Source: Conidiobolus incongruus B7586
Taxonomy: Eukaryota > Entomophthoromycota > Entomophthoromycetes > Entomophthorales > Conidiobolaceae
Assembly: GCA_000697335.1 (NCBI GenBank)
Contig: JNEM01008200.1
Span: 1-55,845, forward strand
Length of the DNA stretch: 55,845 nucleotides
Direction of reading: 5' to 3'
In this document: positions 23,794 to 35,500 of the stretch, piece after piece
How the letters are laid out: each line of letters begins with the position of its first letter
Numbering within the stretch: the first letter of the stretch is position 1
The notes under the pieces: model-generated
Databases searched by the model: none
Told to the model about the DNA's origin: nothing
The model's input: the letters and a program-made list of their open reading frames with translations, nothing else
Made by a program: the position numbers and the translations under genes

Positions 23794-25762
23794 TTTAATC
23801 TATATCAAATAAAATACTTGAGTTTTGACTTAAATTTAGGTAATTTAATTTATATAGTTCATTGAAACTAAATAAATCTATTATTATGTACCCATAGTAT
23901 TATCATTTTATTAACAAATATACTCACATCAAGAAATATTTTATTATGATTTACTAGATAATTCATTTACAACTATTTCAATTTATTACTTCTCATATTC
24001 AATATAATGAAAAATAATTAAAGGGTTCAAAATAATCGAGTTTTTTTTTATTAATTTCAAACTGTTAGTAAAAAATTTATTTCTATTTCATTTTAGTGAT
24101 TAAGAAAGGATAAATTTTATTATTTTTATATAATTTAATAGATTGACTTTATCGTGTGCAAGTTATTTGATGAATTAATAAAATTAAAAGACTATATACA
24201 ATTAGTATATATAAACCATAAGTTATAAAAGTTCTAAATATTTAATAATTTAGAATTTGAGATTATTGTTTATATTTTCAAAATTACAACCAGTATGAAA
24301 AATTTTTCAATTAATTTAAAGGTAATATTGGCTAAGAATATTTGATTATAAAATTTTTGTATACATCACTGTTTATTTTTTATTTATTAAATGTATAGAA
24401 AGTGCATTGGGGTCAATTGGAATAAAAAACAATCTAATAAAATTTAGTTATAAAATTATAAAGATGAAAGAAGCTAACGAATTTTAAAAAATTGTATATA
24501 ATATAGTAAAATATACTTTATAATATATAATCGGCATATTTATATATTCATAACCCAAAATTACTTTAAAAATAGGAAAAAAGGAAAATAACTCATTGTT
24601 CAACTTATATTTTTGATTCTATTAATATTACTTTATTAATTGGGTGAAAATCAGGTGAAATAATATAATATCTTATAATATTCATTCATCATTATTCAAA
24701 ATGCGTGTTGGAATTTAGATTCTAGAAAAATTACAATATATTATATCCAATTTTTATATATTTCAAGATCAATATATTATTGTAACAATATTAATAAAAC
24801 TAAAAAATTGTTATTTCTGACTACATATCATCAAAGTTATATATAATTTATCAAGAATCCTAAATCTGTTTTTAATTATAATTATTAACTTCATTCGACT
24901 TTATTTGAGGGTAAAATATTTGATTAATATAATTTTTACTAACGGAAATCAACAAACTAAAATTATTAATTTGCATATATTGAAATTACATATATATATA
25001 TATATTCTTCCAAGGCATATTTGGCATTTAAATATGTATTTAAAAATTGAATTATTCAAATTTGATTTCAATTGTCAAAAACAGTTCTATTGGTCGATTA
25101 CATTTCAATTATAGTTAAGTTACATATAAATAGTTTGCATATACCCCATTAAATTGAAAAAAAATATAATTTTCCATTCAAAGATTTTATCTGTAGCTAA
25201 TACTTGATCATAGTTAATGAAAAATTACTTACAATTATCAAAATATATTGAAATGTAATCGTATCACATTTCATCAATAATCTATAATTAAATCATCAAA
25301 TTATATTTATTAATAGAATGTTATCTTATATCAAAAAATTTGATCAATATAATTCCAAAATTTTAATATCAATTACGCTAGGATTATTATGTTAACGATA
25401 TTTTATAACTAGGAATTTAAAATTTTATTCATTAGTATTAAGAATTAAAGTGCAAATCATCTATAAATTAAGTTTTGTTACATACATCAATATTTTATTA
25501 CCTTCTATTTTTCAGTACCATAATTTGAATCAATTTTATTCAAGTTCAATTGGAGTTTATCAATAGTGAGAAATATTAAACTTTTACATTGGAGTTTATT
25601 TGATTTTTATATATAAAAATATTAGTTTGATCACTAGGACTATTATTATATGATCTCATATATATTAACTTTTCAGTGTAACGGATATTTTTTCTTAGAT
25701 ATTAATAAAATATCATATTAATCTGCTTTGGAGATAGTATGCTTAACTTGTTAATTTTAATT
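23794..25762. other. A+T-rich spacer between convergent transporter genes
   Basis: Nothing recognisable. One A+T-rich open frame (24905-25114) has no coding character. Confidence 0.5.
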
Positions 25763-27058
25763 TTAAATTTTTACGACTGAAAATTTTACTAATTTATATC
25801 TTAATACTAATATAAAAGCAGTTCCTATTAAACTTAATACGCCTGTATACATTATAGATGGTATAAAATTTTGAACTTGATCAGATGGTGATGCAGCTTT
25901 GAGAATGGTTGTTGCAATAGGCGATCCCAATAAGAAACTGATCGATAAGCTGAAGTATAATGGTCCATTAACTTGTGATTGATTGTCCACACCGAAAATT
26001 TGAGCAGATAATATAGGAAAAAACAAAAAAAAGCCACTAGAACTAGCACCATAAATCAAACAATAAACGATCAAAGCAGGAAAGGTTGTTGAAAATGTCC
26101 AGATGAAAAATGATGATAAGGCCATGATCACAAAGGAAGCAATCGTAACATTGATGTTACCAACTCTGTCAGCAATTCTACCCAACAGAATTCGGCCAAT
26201 AGCAGAGCCCAAATTGAGCATGCCTACTAAGAGCGAGGAGTCAGAAGTTGATAATCCATAATAGTTGGCATATAAAGGAATCAAGTAGAATGGAATCCAG
26301 TATGCAAATGAGATAAAGAATCCCATACCAAATAATAATGCAAATTTTTGATTCAAAATTAATTTCCAATCAATCCATTCCTTGGATTTGGTTCGTGTTG
26401 GTAATCTTTTAATAAGAATGACCCCAGCCATTGAAAGAATGAAACAGATCAAACTAAGCACTCTTAATGCCCATCTGTATCCCAATTTATCAATTAAAAT
26501 TTGAGTAATTGGACCAAAAGCTAAACCACCGAATCCAGATCCACTCACAGTAATACCGATAGCTAAGCCACGACGACGGTTAAACCACTGAGATGGTGCT
26601 GAAATAGCAGGAAAGAAGATAATACTACTGCCAAGTCCAAGGAGTACTGATTGCGTTAAGAAAAGTTGCCAAATTTCATTTGCCCAAGAAGCTAATAACA
26701 AGCCCAAACAAAAGATGATACCACCCAAAGCCAAACAGATTTTATAATGGATATAATCAGATAATTTAGCTGAAATCATTCCAATGAAGAAAAAGAGACA
26801 TGAACCGGTACTGCCAATAAAAGAGAGAGTCGAAGCATCAACATTCGGGAAAACCTTTTGATACTCATGCAAGAAAACACCGTAAGATCCATAAATGCCG
26901 AACAGTACAAATGTGACCAAGAAAGAACCTAATACAACAACCCAACCATACAGTACCTCCGGTTTTTCATCGTTCATAGGATTGCTTTGAGAATTTTTTT
27001 CCTGAGCGCTCAATTGGGATAAGCTTTCATCGCTTATTTGATGTGACCATTCACTCAT
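25763..27058 (-). CDS. MCT-like (SLC16-type) major facilitator transporter, 431 aa
   Basis: Paralogue of the 22480 gene with the same twelve-span layout: VLYGWVVVLGSFLVTF and GIYGSYGVF in span 1, QWFNRRRGLAIG and SGSGFGGLAFGP around spans 4-5, AYWIPFYLIPLY near span 7, GRILLGRIADRVGN after span 8, and SQVNGPLYFSLSISFLLGSP near span 11. The start is set at the first true ATG (27056-27058, MSEWSHQIS); the open frame continues six codons upstream only from a TTG. The N-terminus is Ser/Gln-rich, as in the paralogues. No intron. Both intact copies have full-length, undisturbed frames, so both are probably functional. Divergence is concentrated in the cytosolic N-terminus and the central loop after span 6 (PTRTKSKEWID against PNPNKSKQLFN). 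Substrate unknown. Confidence 0.93.
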   Translation of the reverse strand: MSEWSHQISDESLSQLSAQEKNSQSNPMNDEKPEVLYGWVVVLGSFLVTFVLFGIYGSYGVFLHEYQKVFPNVDASTLSFIGSTGSCLFFFIGMISAKLSDYIHYKICLALGGIIFCLGLLLASWANEIWQLFLTQSVLLGLGSSIIFFPAISAPSQWFNRRRGLAIGITVSGSGFGGLAFGPITQILIDKLGYRWALRVLSLICFILSMAGVILIKRLPTRTKSKEWIDWKLILNQKFALLFGMGFFISFAYWIPFYLIPLYANYYGLSTSDSSLLVGMLNLGSAIGRILLGRIADRVGNINVTIASFVIMALSSFFIWTFSTTFPALIVYCLIYGASSSGFFLFFPILSAQIFGVDNQSQVNGPLYFSLSISFLLGSPIATTILKAASPSDQVQNFIPSIMYTGVLSLIGTAFILVLRYKLVKFSVVKI

Positions 27059-27254
27059 ATTCTCCAAACTACACAAGAATTCTAAGATTCTTTAAACTTT
27101 GCCATGTGGGAACCACCTGCCTTATATATTCAAAATTTGGTTAAATTTTGTACTCGGTTAAAAATTTTAAGCATTCAAACCCAATCAATATCAATAATAT
27201 CAATACACAAAGCTCCATCTAAAAGTAAATGAATTTTGATTTATTGTTGGGATA

Positions 27255-27512
27255 ATGGAGGAGGACGATAATTCAAGTCACTCAATTTTAATAGACATAT
27301 GTTTAGACGATTTGAATTGTTTAAAATTGTCAAGTAGTACAAACGGTTGAGATAGAGATGTGGAGTTATGGCAGGATATATCCGTTGTAATCAAATTCAT
27401 ATTGATTAGTAATAATGATTTTCTGCTCCAGTATCGGCTACTTTGACTAAATCTTGACAATATAAGAACCAAAACAAACCCAATTTCATATGCTAATATA
27501 AAATTTTCATAA
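27255..27512 (+). pseudogene. Unidentified 86-codon frame with two in-frame TGA codons, possible dead gene
   Basis: From ATG 27255 the frame reads MEEDDNSSHS, then SILIDICLDDLNCLKL, a TGA, DRDVELWQDISVV, a second TGA, and ends at TAA 27510-27512. Composition and the acidic, Trp-containing text look like real coding sequence rather than the A+T background. It lies 197 bp from the start of the transporter gene, divergently. No family was recognised. Both stops are TGA, which could each come from a single change in CGA or TGG. Recoding of TGA is unlikely because intact genes here use TGG for Trp and end in TAA or TAG. Probably a recently dead small gene or the end of a larger one. Confidence 0.4.
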
Positions 27513-28528
27513 ATTGTACTTTTGATGGATCGGGTATATCATCGCTAGTCAAACTTAAAATAGAAAATAGAATACTTATATTTTCCTAATGAACTTGTTA
27601 AATTATTTAAACGAGTAGATATGTTGTCACATTATGTTATTATTATTATTTGTTAAATCAATTAAATGTCAATTATACAACTTTATCAGATACTCTTTGT
27701 AATAATATATTTTTATCTTTATACAATTCAATCATCTATTGGTAGTATATCACCAAATATTTATTGTATATTTCATAATCTCAATTATTTTAATTTACAA
27801 TTAAATTATCAATCTTCATTTTATTAAATTAAAGTTTAAAAAGAAACCAATATAAAAATTTATTTCATGAATTTTGATTCATGATATCATTGATTTTTTT
27901 ATTCAATTTTTAATATCCAAAATGGTAAAAATTCTCCTATCGAATTGAACGATTTATTAATTGATCCAAAAAACAATCGGAATTAAAACGCATATAAATT
28001 GTTAAGTCACATTATATTGATTTGATTAGTAATCAATTAGATTTTATCCAATGATATTGATAGCCGAATTCAATATTTTTGAACAAATGGGGTAATTTTT
28101 TACGACTAATACAGACATATTAGTGTCATTACTTAGTTGATTTTTACAATATTGAAAAAATTTTAAAAGAATATTATATTTGATATCCTAAATTGACTTA
28201 CCAACAGACAACAATTTTGATCTCTATTATCAGTTGTATAATTTAGTGATTATAAATTTATTCTCCTGATTATCATTGATTGTTCGTGATTTTAAGATTT
28301 ATATAAAAATAAAACTAAATATAATAAATCTAATTAATATATTCATTCATTTTGGAAAAATTAAATTTTTAAATCACATATCAATTACTTTTACTTTATT
28401 TAAAAAAAATATAAAATTTTAATCTGAATAAAAAAAAGGTAATTTTATCAATTATCCAATTTGTTAAAATAAAAAAAATGTATTTTTTTAATGGATAAAT
28501 CAAGAAATATTTGGATCCATTTTGAAGA
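27513..28528. other. A+T-rich intergenic DNA
   Basis: Nothing recognisable beyond A+T-rich simple sequence. Confidence 0.45.
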
Positions 28529-28885
28529 TTGAAGCTATTTATTATTAACACTTCTTGGGAAAGCCATGTCCAGAGTAGTTTAAATAAAAGAGAGAGACTT
28601 GGAGAATTGCAGGTAAGTGTTAGAAAGACAGAGGGTTATTGGTTTAAGTCAAATAGCCGGGAGGACCCAGATCGAACTCGTCTTGTTGAAGATAGCTTAG
28701 TTCCGGGTTTTATATAGAGTGAGTTGGGTAAAGAGATTTATGAGATACTCCAGTGACTTGCATCATCGGCCAATTAAAAGATAGAGCGGGAGCAGAGGGT
28801 ATGCGAGGGGAAATGATTTTGACATTAGGTTGATATAAGGATACTTGGGTAGAAGGGAGTCACCTAGCTCGTGGCATTATATATG
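28529..28885. other. G+C-richer island of unknown nature
   Basis: About 350 bp with far more G and C than the flanks, purine-rich on the plus strand. It contains a consensus splice donor (GCAGGTAAGTG at about 28609), a B-box-like GAGTTCGATCT on the minus strand, a TAGCTTAGTTCC stretch resembling an A box on the plus strand, and a TATATAAAA run on the minus strand. The A-box and B-box likenesses are on opposite strands, so no tRNA, 5S rRNA or SINE structure can be built. A 62-codon plus-strand frame crosses it without recognisable features. It could be an untranslated exon, a non-coding RNA gene or a transposon relic. Confidence 0.35.
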
Positions 28886-30579
28886 CTAATAACTCAAAAA
28901 TTATTTCCATATTAATGCTTGTCTTTTTGCAAATTTCAAGGGCTATTTTAGTAATATGATTTTTTAACCTATTATTACTGGTTTTATAATCTGTAGCTAT
29001 TGAAAAATTGTTAAAATCACCTTTTGTCATTACTATGATTATATATTTCTAATGCTAATATATATTTATTAATATTTATATTAATTCATATTAAATAATT
29101 TCCCTTTCCAAAGTTAATTTATATTGTCTCTATATCTAATTTTAGCTCACGATCAATCAATAAACTGTTATTAATAATTTGGTCAAGTTTTCCTAGTATA
29201 CAAGGTTCATCAATTACTATAATCAAGTTTAACTTCGTTGAGGTATAATCACAATATATTAATATTACATTTTTTCTAGTACTTTTATATTGAAAAATGT
29301 TATTTTCAATTTATATATTTCTATTTATATCAAAAATTTCTAGAGTCTGTATTTTATTAATCAATATAGAAATTGTTGTATTTTGCATATATAAATTTTT
29401 CATTATTATTTCATCAAAATTCTAAATTTATAGTTATTTTAATATTTTTGTATTATTATTATTATTATTGTTATTATTATTTTAGTAATGATTATTTAGA
29501 ATTTTTAATTTTTAATCACGATATTTTTCAAAGTATGAAAATACTGGTATAATTGAGACAGATACCTCTTGTTGATTGAGGAAATTTAACAAAATATTCA
29601 GCTAATCTATGGTTAAATACCTGTTGATATAATGTCAAAGGAATTGGTGAATTAATTTATGCCAAGAGCAATAAATGCGATAGCAAATTGAATTTATTTT
29701 GTTAACATTTCGTTATAACAAGCATCATAAAATTATAAAATCATGAATGTTAGAAGAGTAATTTAATATAATGCCGAATCTTTCAGTTTGAAATTAACAA
29801 GTTCAAATATTGAAACAGTTAAGTAATATAATACAAATATGAGTTCACTATCAATTAATAAGCTGGTAAATAAGATTTGGCATTGGTTAGAAGGATGAAG
29901 TATTTAAAGATAAGGTACCTAGTAGCATGAAAATTGTTAACTTAGTCTTTTTTATATATCATTTTTTGGATATTATCTACCTTATTTTAAGTAATTTGTG
30001 TTAGAAAATTTTTGAGATATATCATTTGAAATAATTCTAAATAATTTATTTATTAGTAACTTGAATTTTACATCTATTTTAAGTCATATTTAAAGGAAGA
30101 TTCCATTCAACCTGATATCTCAGTTTAAATGGTTTATCAGTGGGATAAACTATTAACCTCTGAATGTTCTATCTCTATATTCAATTTTTTAGATTATTAC
30201 ATCTTAAATGATCATATATTTAACATATGTTGAATTTTAAAATCAAAGGATCAAAATTTATATCCGCTGCAATATTTAATATTTATAAGCATATATTATT
30301 CTTATAAATAGAACATTATCCACTTTTTTCTCATCCACTTTAGCTAGCAAATTTATCATAGTTTCGATCTTATTTGATATAAAAAGAAATTATGTTAATA
30401 TCAAAATAATCACAAAGATAATAAGAAAAATTGAATAAAGGAATAAAAAAACCAATTGATGAATTAGGTCTGATTGACAATAATGACTGTAGTATAATTT
30501 TCAAATTTGTAATAGTTTCAAGGTTAAAAATATCGATATTGAGTTGTCAGTAAGAGAGTGAATTTGACTGATTTTATAT
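28886..30579. other. A+T-rich intergenic DNA with an (ATT)n tract
   Basis: No gene seen. An interrupted (ATT)n tract at about 29451-29481 is the only distinct element. Confidence 0.45.
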
Positions 30580-30786
30580 TTATGTCGCGGTTATTAGCTC
30601 TTGGAGCGTCATTGAAGACACCAACACAGCCATTCCGTAGGTCAGATTGTGAAACATTGCACCTACCAACTGGGGTAAACTATTGATGATCAGTTCTCTG
30701 GCTATCCGGCCATAATCATTTGTAAACGGGGTGTTGTAATGAGCGACCAGACCAGTAGCAACAGTGGCGGCGTTAGGATCCGACAT
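30580..30786 (-). CDS. Small protein of unknown function, 68 aa
   Basis: Begins MSDPNAATVATG and ends QELITAT. Codon and base use are clearly coding-like against the A+T flanks, with Ala, Gly, Val and Thr codons ending in C or G. Residues of about 38-62 (LPQLVGAMFHNLTYGMAVLV) are hydrophobic and could form one membrane span or a buried helix. There is no cysteine and no secretion signal at the N-terminus. Upstream on the minus strand a TATA-like TATATTTAAG (30874-30883) lies about 90 bp before the ATG, and a perfect TGAGTCA (AP-1/Gcn4-type) site lies at 30847-30853 between them. No family was recognised. It may be a real small gene or one exon of a larger gene. Confidence 0.5.
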   Translation of the reverse strand: MSDPNAATVATGLVAHYNTPFTNDYGRIARELIINSLPQLVGAMFHNLTYGMAVLVSSMTLQELITAT

Positions 30787-31326
30787 ACTAGGAAGATGGA
30801 ATCACAAAATATCAATAGGAACGAACGTAAAATGAATAATGGAAGATGACTCAAGTGGAGCTATAGTTAACTACTTAAATATACTAAAAGGGTGGTTTTT
30901 GGAAGTAGGAAAATGGTTTATTTGTGTAAAAAAGTGAGGACACTCAGATATGGGGCTGGTAGAATGTTGATAAGGCGTAATTTGGTTAACCAGAAACTTG
31001 GTAGTGAGTTTGAGTGAGAAAAAGTATCAATGAGGTAGCAATCATCACAATTTTTGTGACGGATTTGATTCTGTTTCTCCCACCATCCAGCCAATAGAAT
31101 CATATCATGTGTATTTAACTCAATTTCAATACTGGTATTACCGTATAAATACCATCTTTGGTACAACAACTAAGGCTCGGCTTGTTATTGTGTGCAATAT
31201 CTACAATAAATCTTACTTATTTACCTTAATATATTTCTGTTTATTAGTGGTTCATCCACCAGTATACAGCACAGTTCTAGTTGTGCGGGTTATGAATTGG
31301 TGACAACTCCCCGTAGATCATGATTT

Positions 31327-31343
31327 CAGTGGTGATGCCACTG
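31327..31343. repeat. Short inverted repeat upstream of tRNA-Tyr
   Basis: CAGTGG, a 5-base spacer TGATG, then CCACTG, 22 bp before the tRNA. It could form a hairpin in the tRNA leader region or be a protein-binding palindrome. Role unknown. Confidence 0.4.
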
Positions 31344-31365
31344 AGAACTGTGACAATTTTAGCAA

Positions 31366-31449
31366 CCGACTATAGCTCAGTTGGTAGAGCGGGAGACTGT
31401 AGTTTAAGCTGTAATCTCTAGGTCACTGGTTCAATTCCGGTTGGTCGGA
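31366..31449 (+). tRNA. tRNA-Tyr (anticodon GTA) with an 11-nt intron
   Basis: The cloverleaf can be built by hand. The acceptor stem is CCGACTA (31366-31372) with TGGTCGG (31442-31448) and discriminator A31449. The D stem is GCTC/GAGC, and the anticodon stem is GGAGA (31392-31396) with TCTCT (31415-31419). The anticodon GTA is at 31399-31401. The T stem is ACTGG/CCGGT around TTCAATT. An intron of 11 nt (31403-31413) lies after position 37, the canonical site; nuclear tRNA-Tyr genes of eukaryotes usually carry such an intron. A TTTT run follows 5 nt downstream. A degenerate copy lies at 20143-20226. Confidence 0.95.
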
Positions 31450-31453
31450 TGCA

Positions 31454-31457
31454 TTTT
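31454..31457 (+). terminator. RNA polymerase III terminator of tRNA-Tyr
   Basis: TTTT five bases after the tRNA 3' end, the usual Pol III stop signal. Confidence 0.7.
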
Positions 31458-31959
31458 AATTTCAATTCAAAATTACCTTTTCAATAATTTTATATTTATT
31501 TTTGCATTGATTTCTCTTTCAGATCATATGTAACCTTTCTCAGACAATATTAAAATTCTTATCTGAATTCATTCAAAATTATGGAAAGTTAAATATATTA
31601 GTAATATTAAATGTATATACAAGTATTAGATAAATTAAAAGTATTGAGATAAATTAATAAATATTTTAAATGCCATATATATAACTCGTATGTAAATTCA
31701 CGATCATTATGATAAATTTTTAAATAATAAAAACTTTGAAAAGGAATTGCAGAGTATAAATAACTTATATAATTTAAACTATTATTTGATTAATAAATTT
31801 TGAAAATGATTTAATAATCCTATACTACGGAAAAAATGTGAAATTTTTTGATATATGCCTATTATCAAATAAATAATATAATTGAAATAAAAATCATTAA
31901 ATGGAAACCTTGTTGTCTAATTTACTAATTTTTTTGATCTTTATAAAAAATTGTATTTT

Positions 31960-32520
31960 ATATCCGGAATTCAATACAATGAAAATCTATATATTCTAAA
32001 AACATTATATTTTAAAATTTTTTATTTCCTTAACCCAGTTTGTAATACTTTTTGCTTGTCTGGAATTATTCTTTTTATTTCCTCTATATTTCAACTATTA
32101 TTATATTCCATTATCTCAGAATTTCCTTTTAGCTGCTTTAATCAACTTGTAATATTTTGATAGAACCATATTATATAGAATTGCTGACTATGAATGCATT
32201 ATCGATATAGTAATTGATATAATTTTCTTAAAGCAAATTTTATCTTTTGCATTATGTATTTTTAACAAATTTTTCGTAATTCATGGTGATTTTTCATGTT
32301 CTTACTGTGTTTATACCAATACTGTCGGCTAAATATCTTTGGAATGGGAAATAAATCCGATATGAATACACTTCTATATTTTAGTTCATCTAAGGGTTTT
32401 TGATTCTGATCACCTTTTTTAATGATAACTCTCAAAGTTATATTACTTTCAAATAAAATTAATTTTGTAATTTGATTTTCTAAATTGGGTTATTGAAAAA
32501 AATAAAATTTGTTATTAATT
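31960..32520 (+). pseudogene. Highly decayed 3' part of an MCT-like transporter gene
   Basis: No long frame survives, but the DNA is colinear with about 23180-23725 of the plus-strand transporter gene. Kept blocks include TTTAATCAACTTG (32136-), AGAATTGCTGA (32178-), TCATGGTGATTTTTCATG (32281-), CCAATACTGTCGGCT then AATAAATCC, and TGATCACCTTTT, all in the same order. A stretch of about 75 bp before the CCAATACTGTC block is missing, and the 5' half of the gene is absent or unrecognisable. It resembles the 22480 gene more than the 25763 gene. It starts 0.5 kb after the tRNA-Tyr gene. An old dead copy. Confidence 0.75.
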
Positions 32521-35500
32521 GTCCAACTCTATTGGTTAATTTCTGATTGAATCAAATGGTATAGCCTATCCAATTAATAAATTATTTTCTTAAAACAAAT
32601 GCATTATTTATTGATATATATCAAAAAGAATCTACTAATCTCTAAAGCAAACATTATTATCATATAAAGCATATATCCATCAGACTAATAGAGAGATGAG
32701 TTAAACTAATGATTTAATAAGCATTATTTATAGTATATTTGATATATTAAAAAATATTTTGCAATAAATATAATATATATTCATTATAAAAAATAATCCA
32801 ATGTTATTTGTCAGATTAATTTATTAAGAAACAATGATTTAATATTTGTATCATTTATAATAAAATTTTTTTAAAGATTTAAAATTATTATTATTCATAA
32901 TAGATAAAATTGATTGATATAAAGGGCATGTTTGATAAATTAAATATTGATTATAATTACCAATAGCATTATACTTAAATTAATGAATATAAAACTATAT
33001 TTTAAATGAAAATAAATAATATAATAAATTATATAGAAATTGGAAACCAGCATATTGTTGATTTAAATCCTTGCATTAAAAAGTTTTAATTAAATCAATA
33101 TATATCATTATATATATATAAACATAGTAAAAATATAAATATTCATATTAAAAATCCATAATCTACATTAATTACACAAATAAAGCAATTATTCTTGAAT
33201 ATAAGTTTTTTAATAAATTATCATAATTTTCTAAAGTCTTTAAAAGTTATTACAGCATTAAATTGTTGCAAACTTAATATTTATTTTAATTATCAATTTT
33301 GAAATTTCATACTTTTTAATGACAGAGATAATTGCGTTGATTGATGAGTTAAAAATAAAACATTAATGGTAAATATAAATGATTTATTTATTGATCAATT
33401 ATTTTAATCCAATTAATCAAATCTTCCAAATAAAGGGATTTTATATCAATTGTTATTGATATAAGTATCTTTACGTTATATAATCGAAAGCTTTTTTGAA
33501 CAGATAATCCTAATATGCATCTAATAGTTCGCTTTATTAGAGTAATGAAATAAATTTAAGGGAATCAAATTTATTTAGTTGAATTTTAAGTCTAAAACCT
33601 GAATCTCTTCGAAATATATAGAATTAAAAATTTTAAAATTTGATATTATAATAATAATGAAATTTTGTCATTATATTTTTCACCATATTATCCAAAATGG
33701 ATATAATTCAATCAATTTTATATTTTGCAATAGACATTCTAAATCTTAATAAATTTAACAATATTTAGCCAAGTATTATTTAGTTTAATATGAGTTATTC
33801 ATATTCTAATTTAGTAAATTTTGTAAAGTTAAAATTTGAGAATTGCTTCAACAACTAACGGTTATGACTTATTGGATTAAGGAGGATAAATCATGATTAA
33901 GTTACTAGAGTACCTTTGAAAAGTTTGCCACTATTATAAATTTGACAGTTGAGTTTGTTTAACTGCAGGGAGTATAAGGGGAATTCTATATAAATAAAAC
34001 ATATAATTGAAAAAATCATTAACCGGTTTAAAATCTAAACCAAATATATTTAAGTTCCTTTATAAAATTGAAGATCTCAGTTTTTCAATTTAATAATATA
34101 TTGCATATATGATATATTGGAAAATCTTCAAGATTATTAAACTAAATTATAAGATAAATTTTTCACTGATTCAATAAAGCAAAAATTATATTAACGTTTC
34201 AATATCAATCTTCTAATTAAAACTAATAATCTACAAAATTATATTCAGAGCTAATATTAGAACCATTTCCAAATTTATCAATCTTTGAGATATAATATAT
34301 TTTCGGAATTGTAGCTATTATAATAAAATATAGTATTTTGAATGTCATCTTGACAATCACATTATAATTCACAATTTCATCAATAATATAATTCTTGCAA
34401 TTTACAAATTTAATAATAATCCCAACATTTGTGGTTAACATAAATATTCATATTATATCACAAATAATCTAAAGTCTAACAAAATAATATTCCAGTATCT
34501 TATATTAAGGTTAATCGAATATTCTATTTTTCCTCAAAATATTTCAAAATAAGTGATATATAAACTAAACAATGGTTAACCAAACGTATATATCAAACTA
34601 AAGATATATTTCGAAACTATTAAGTATATTCAAATCAAATACACAAATAAATTTCAAAAATAAGTATTCAAGGTATTTTTTAAATCAATTAACTCCCTCA
34701 ATTAACCTTAATTGTTTAAACTGGTTATAAGTGGTGACCTATTACCCTATATGATCAACCGATCACTTATTTATCAATTGATCAAAGTGGTATACTCAAA
34801 TTCTATTCATTGTTATACTAGGGAGAATAAAATCAAAAATCAATATTTTCTATCAGATATTTATATTCTCCCTATAAAATTATTTTACTTAATAAATTCG
34901 CCACTTATTCTCTTAAAATATATTCTAAAAATCGTTATAATTTTTAAATATATTTATTTAACCAAATTAAATTTTTTAATATTCTCTTTTGTTAACCTTT
35001 AAAGATCTCAAATTTAATGATCTCTAAAATTTAAAATACTAAAGATCATATTAAATTGGTTTACTATTTATTGTAATTATTTGCATATCAAAAAAGTTAG
35101 GTACTATAGTTAATATAGTAATACACTAAATATAAATCATTAATTAGTATGTTCTTTATTCAATTAATGGATATATTTGAAAATACTTTTTTTGACACTT
35201 GATGATATTTGAACAAATTTTGTTAGATTTAATTGATAGGTTAATCTATATATGTAATTGTATAATTAAAGTTAGGAATAGTTAGTATACTCTCAATTTA
35301 GATCAATTGTCTCAATGATAGTTATTTAAATTTCTTAGGTGAAATAAACCGAATAATGAAGTTAAATATTCAAACGCTTTTATATTTGAGTGATGAATAG
35401 AACAAAAAATTATTTATCTTTTTTGATATTTCTAATTACTTAAATGTTCACAATTTTGCTTTATAATTATTGAGAATACAATGCAGTAATTAAAATATTA

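Noticed and set aside
27059-27076. Six-codon upstream extension of the minus-strand transporter
   Set aside because: It begins at TTG; the first ATG at 27058 gives a normal start like the paralogue's.
28640-28710. tRNA or 5S rRNA gene in the G+C-richer island
   Set aside because: The B-box-like sequence has no matching T stem, the A-box-like sequence is on the other strand, and the 5S likeness is limited to a few bases.
30918-31303. ORFs on both strands between the 68-aa gene and tRNA-Tyr
   Set aside because: Opposite-strand overlapping frames without motifs; composition is explained by the promoter and tRNA leader region.
31321-31351. C/D-box snoRNA upstream of tRNA-Tyr
   Set aside because: TGATG and CTGA are present, but the C box has mismatches, the spacing is far too short and no terminal stem exists.
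34712-35002. 96-codon plus-strand ORF
   Set aside because: Ile/Leu/Tyr/Lys-rich translation typical of random A+T-rich sequence; no motif or homologue recognised.
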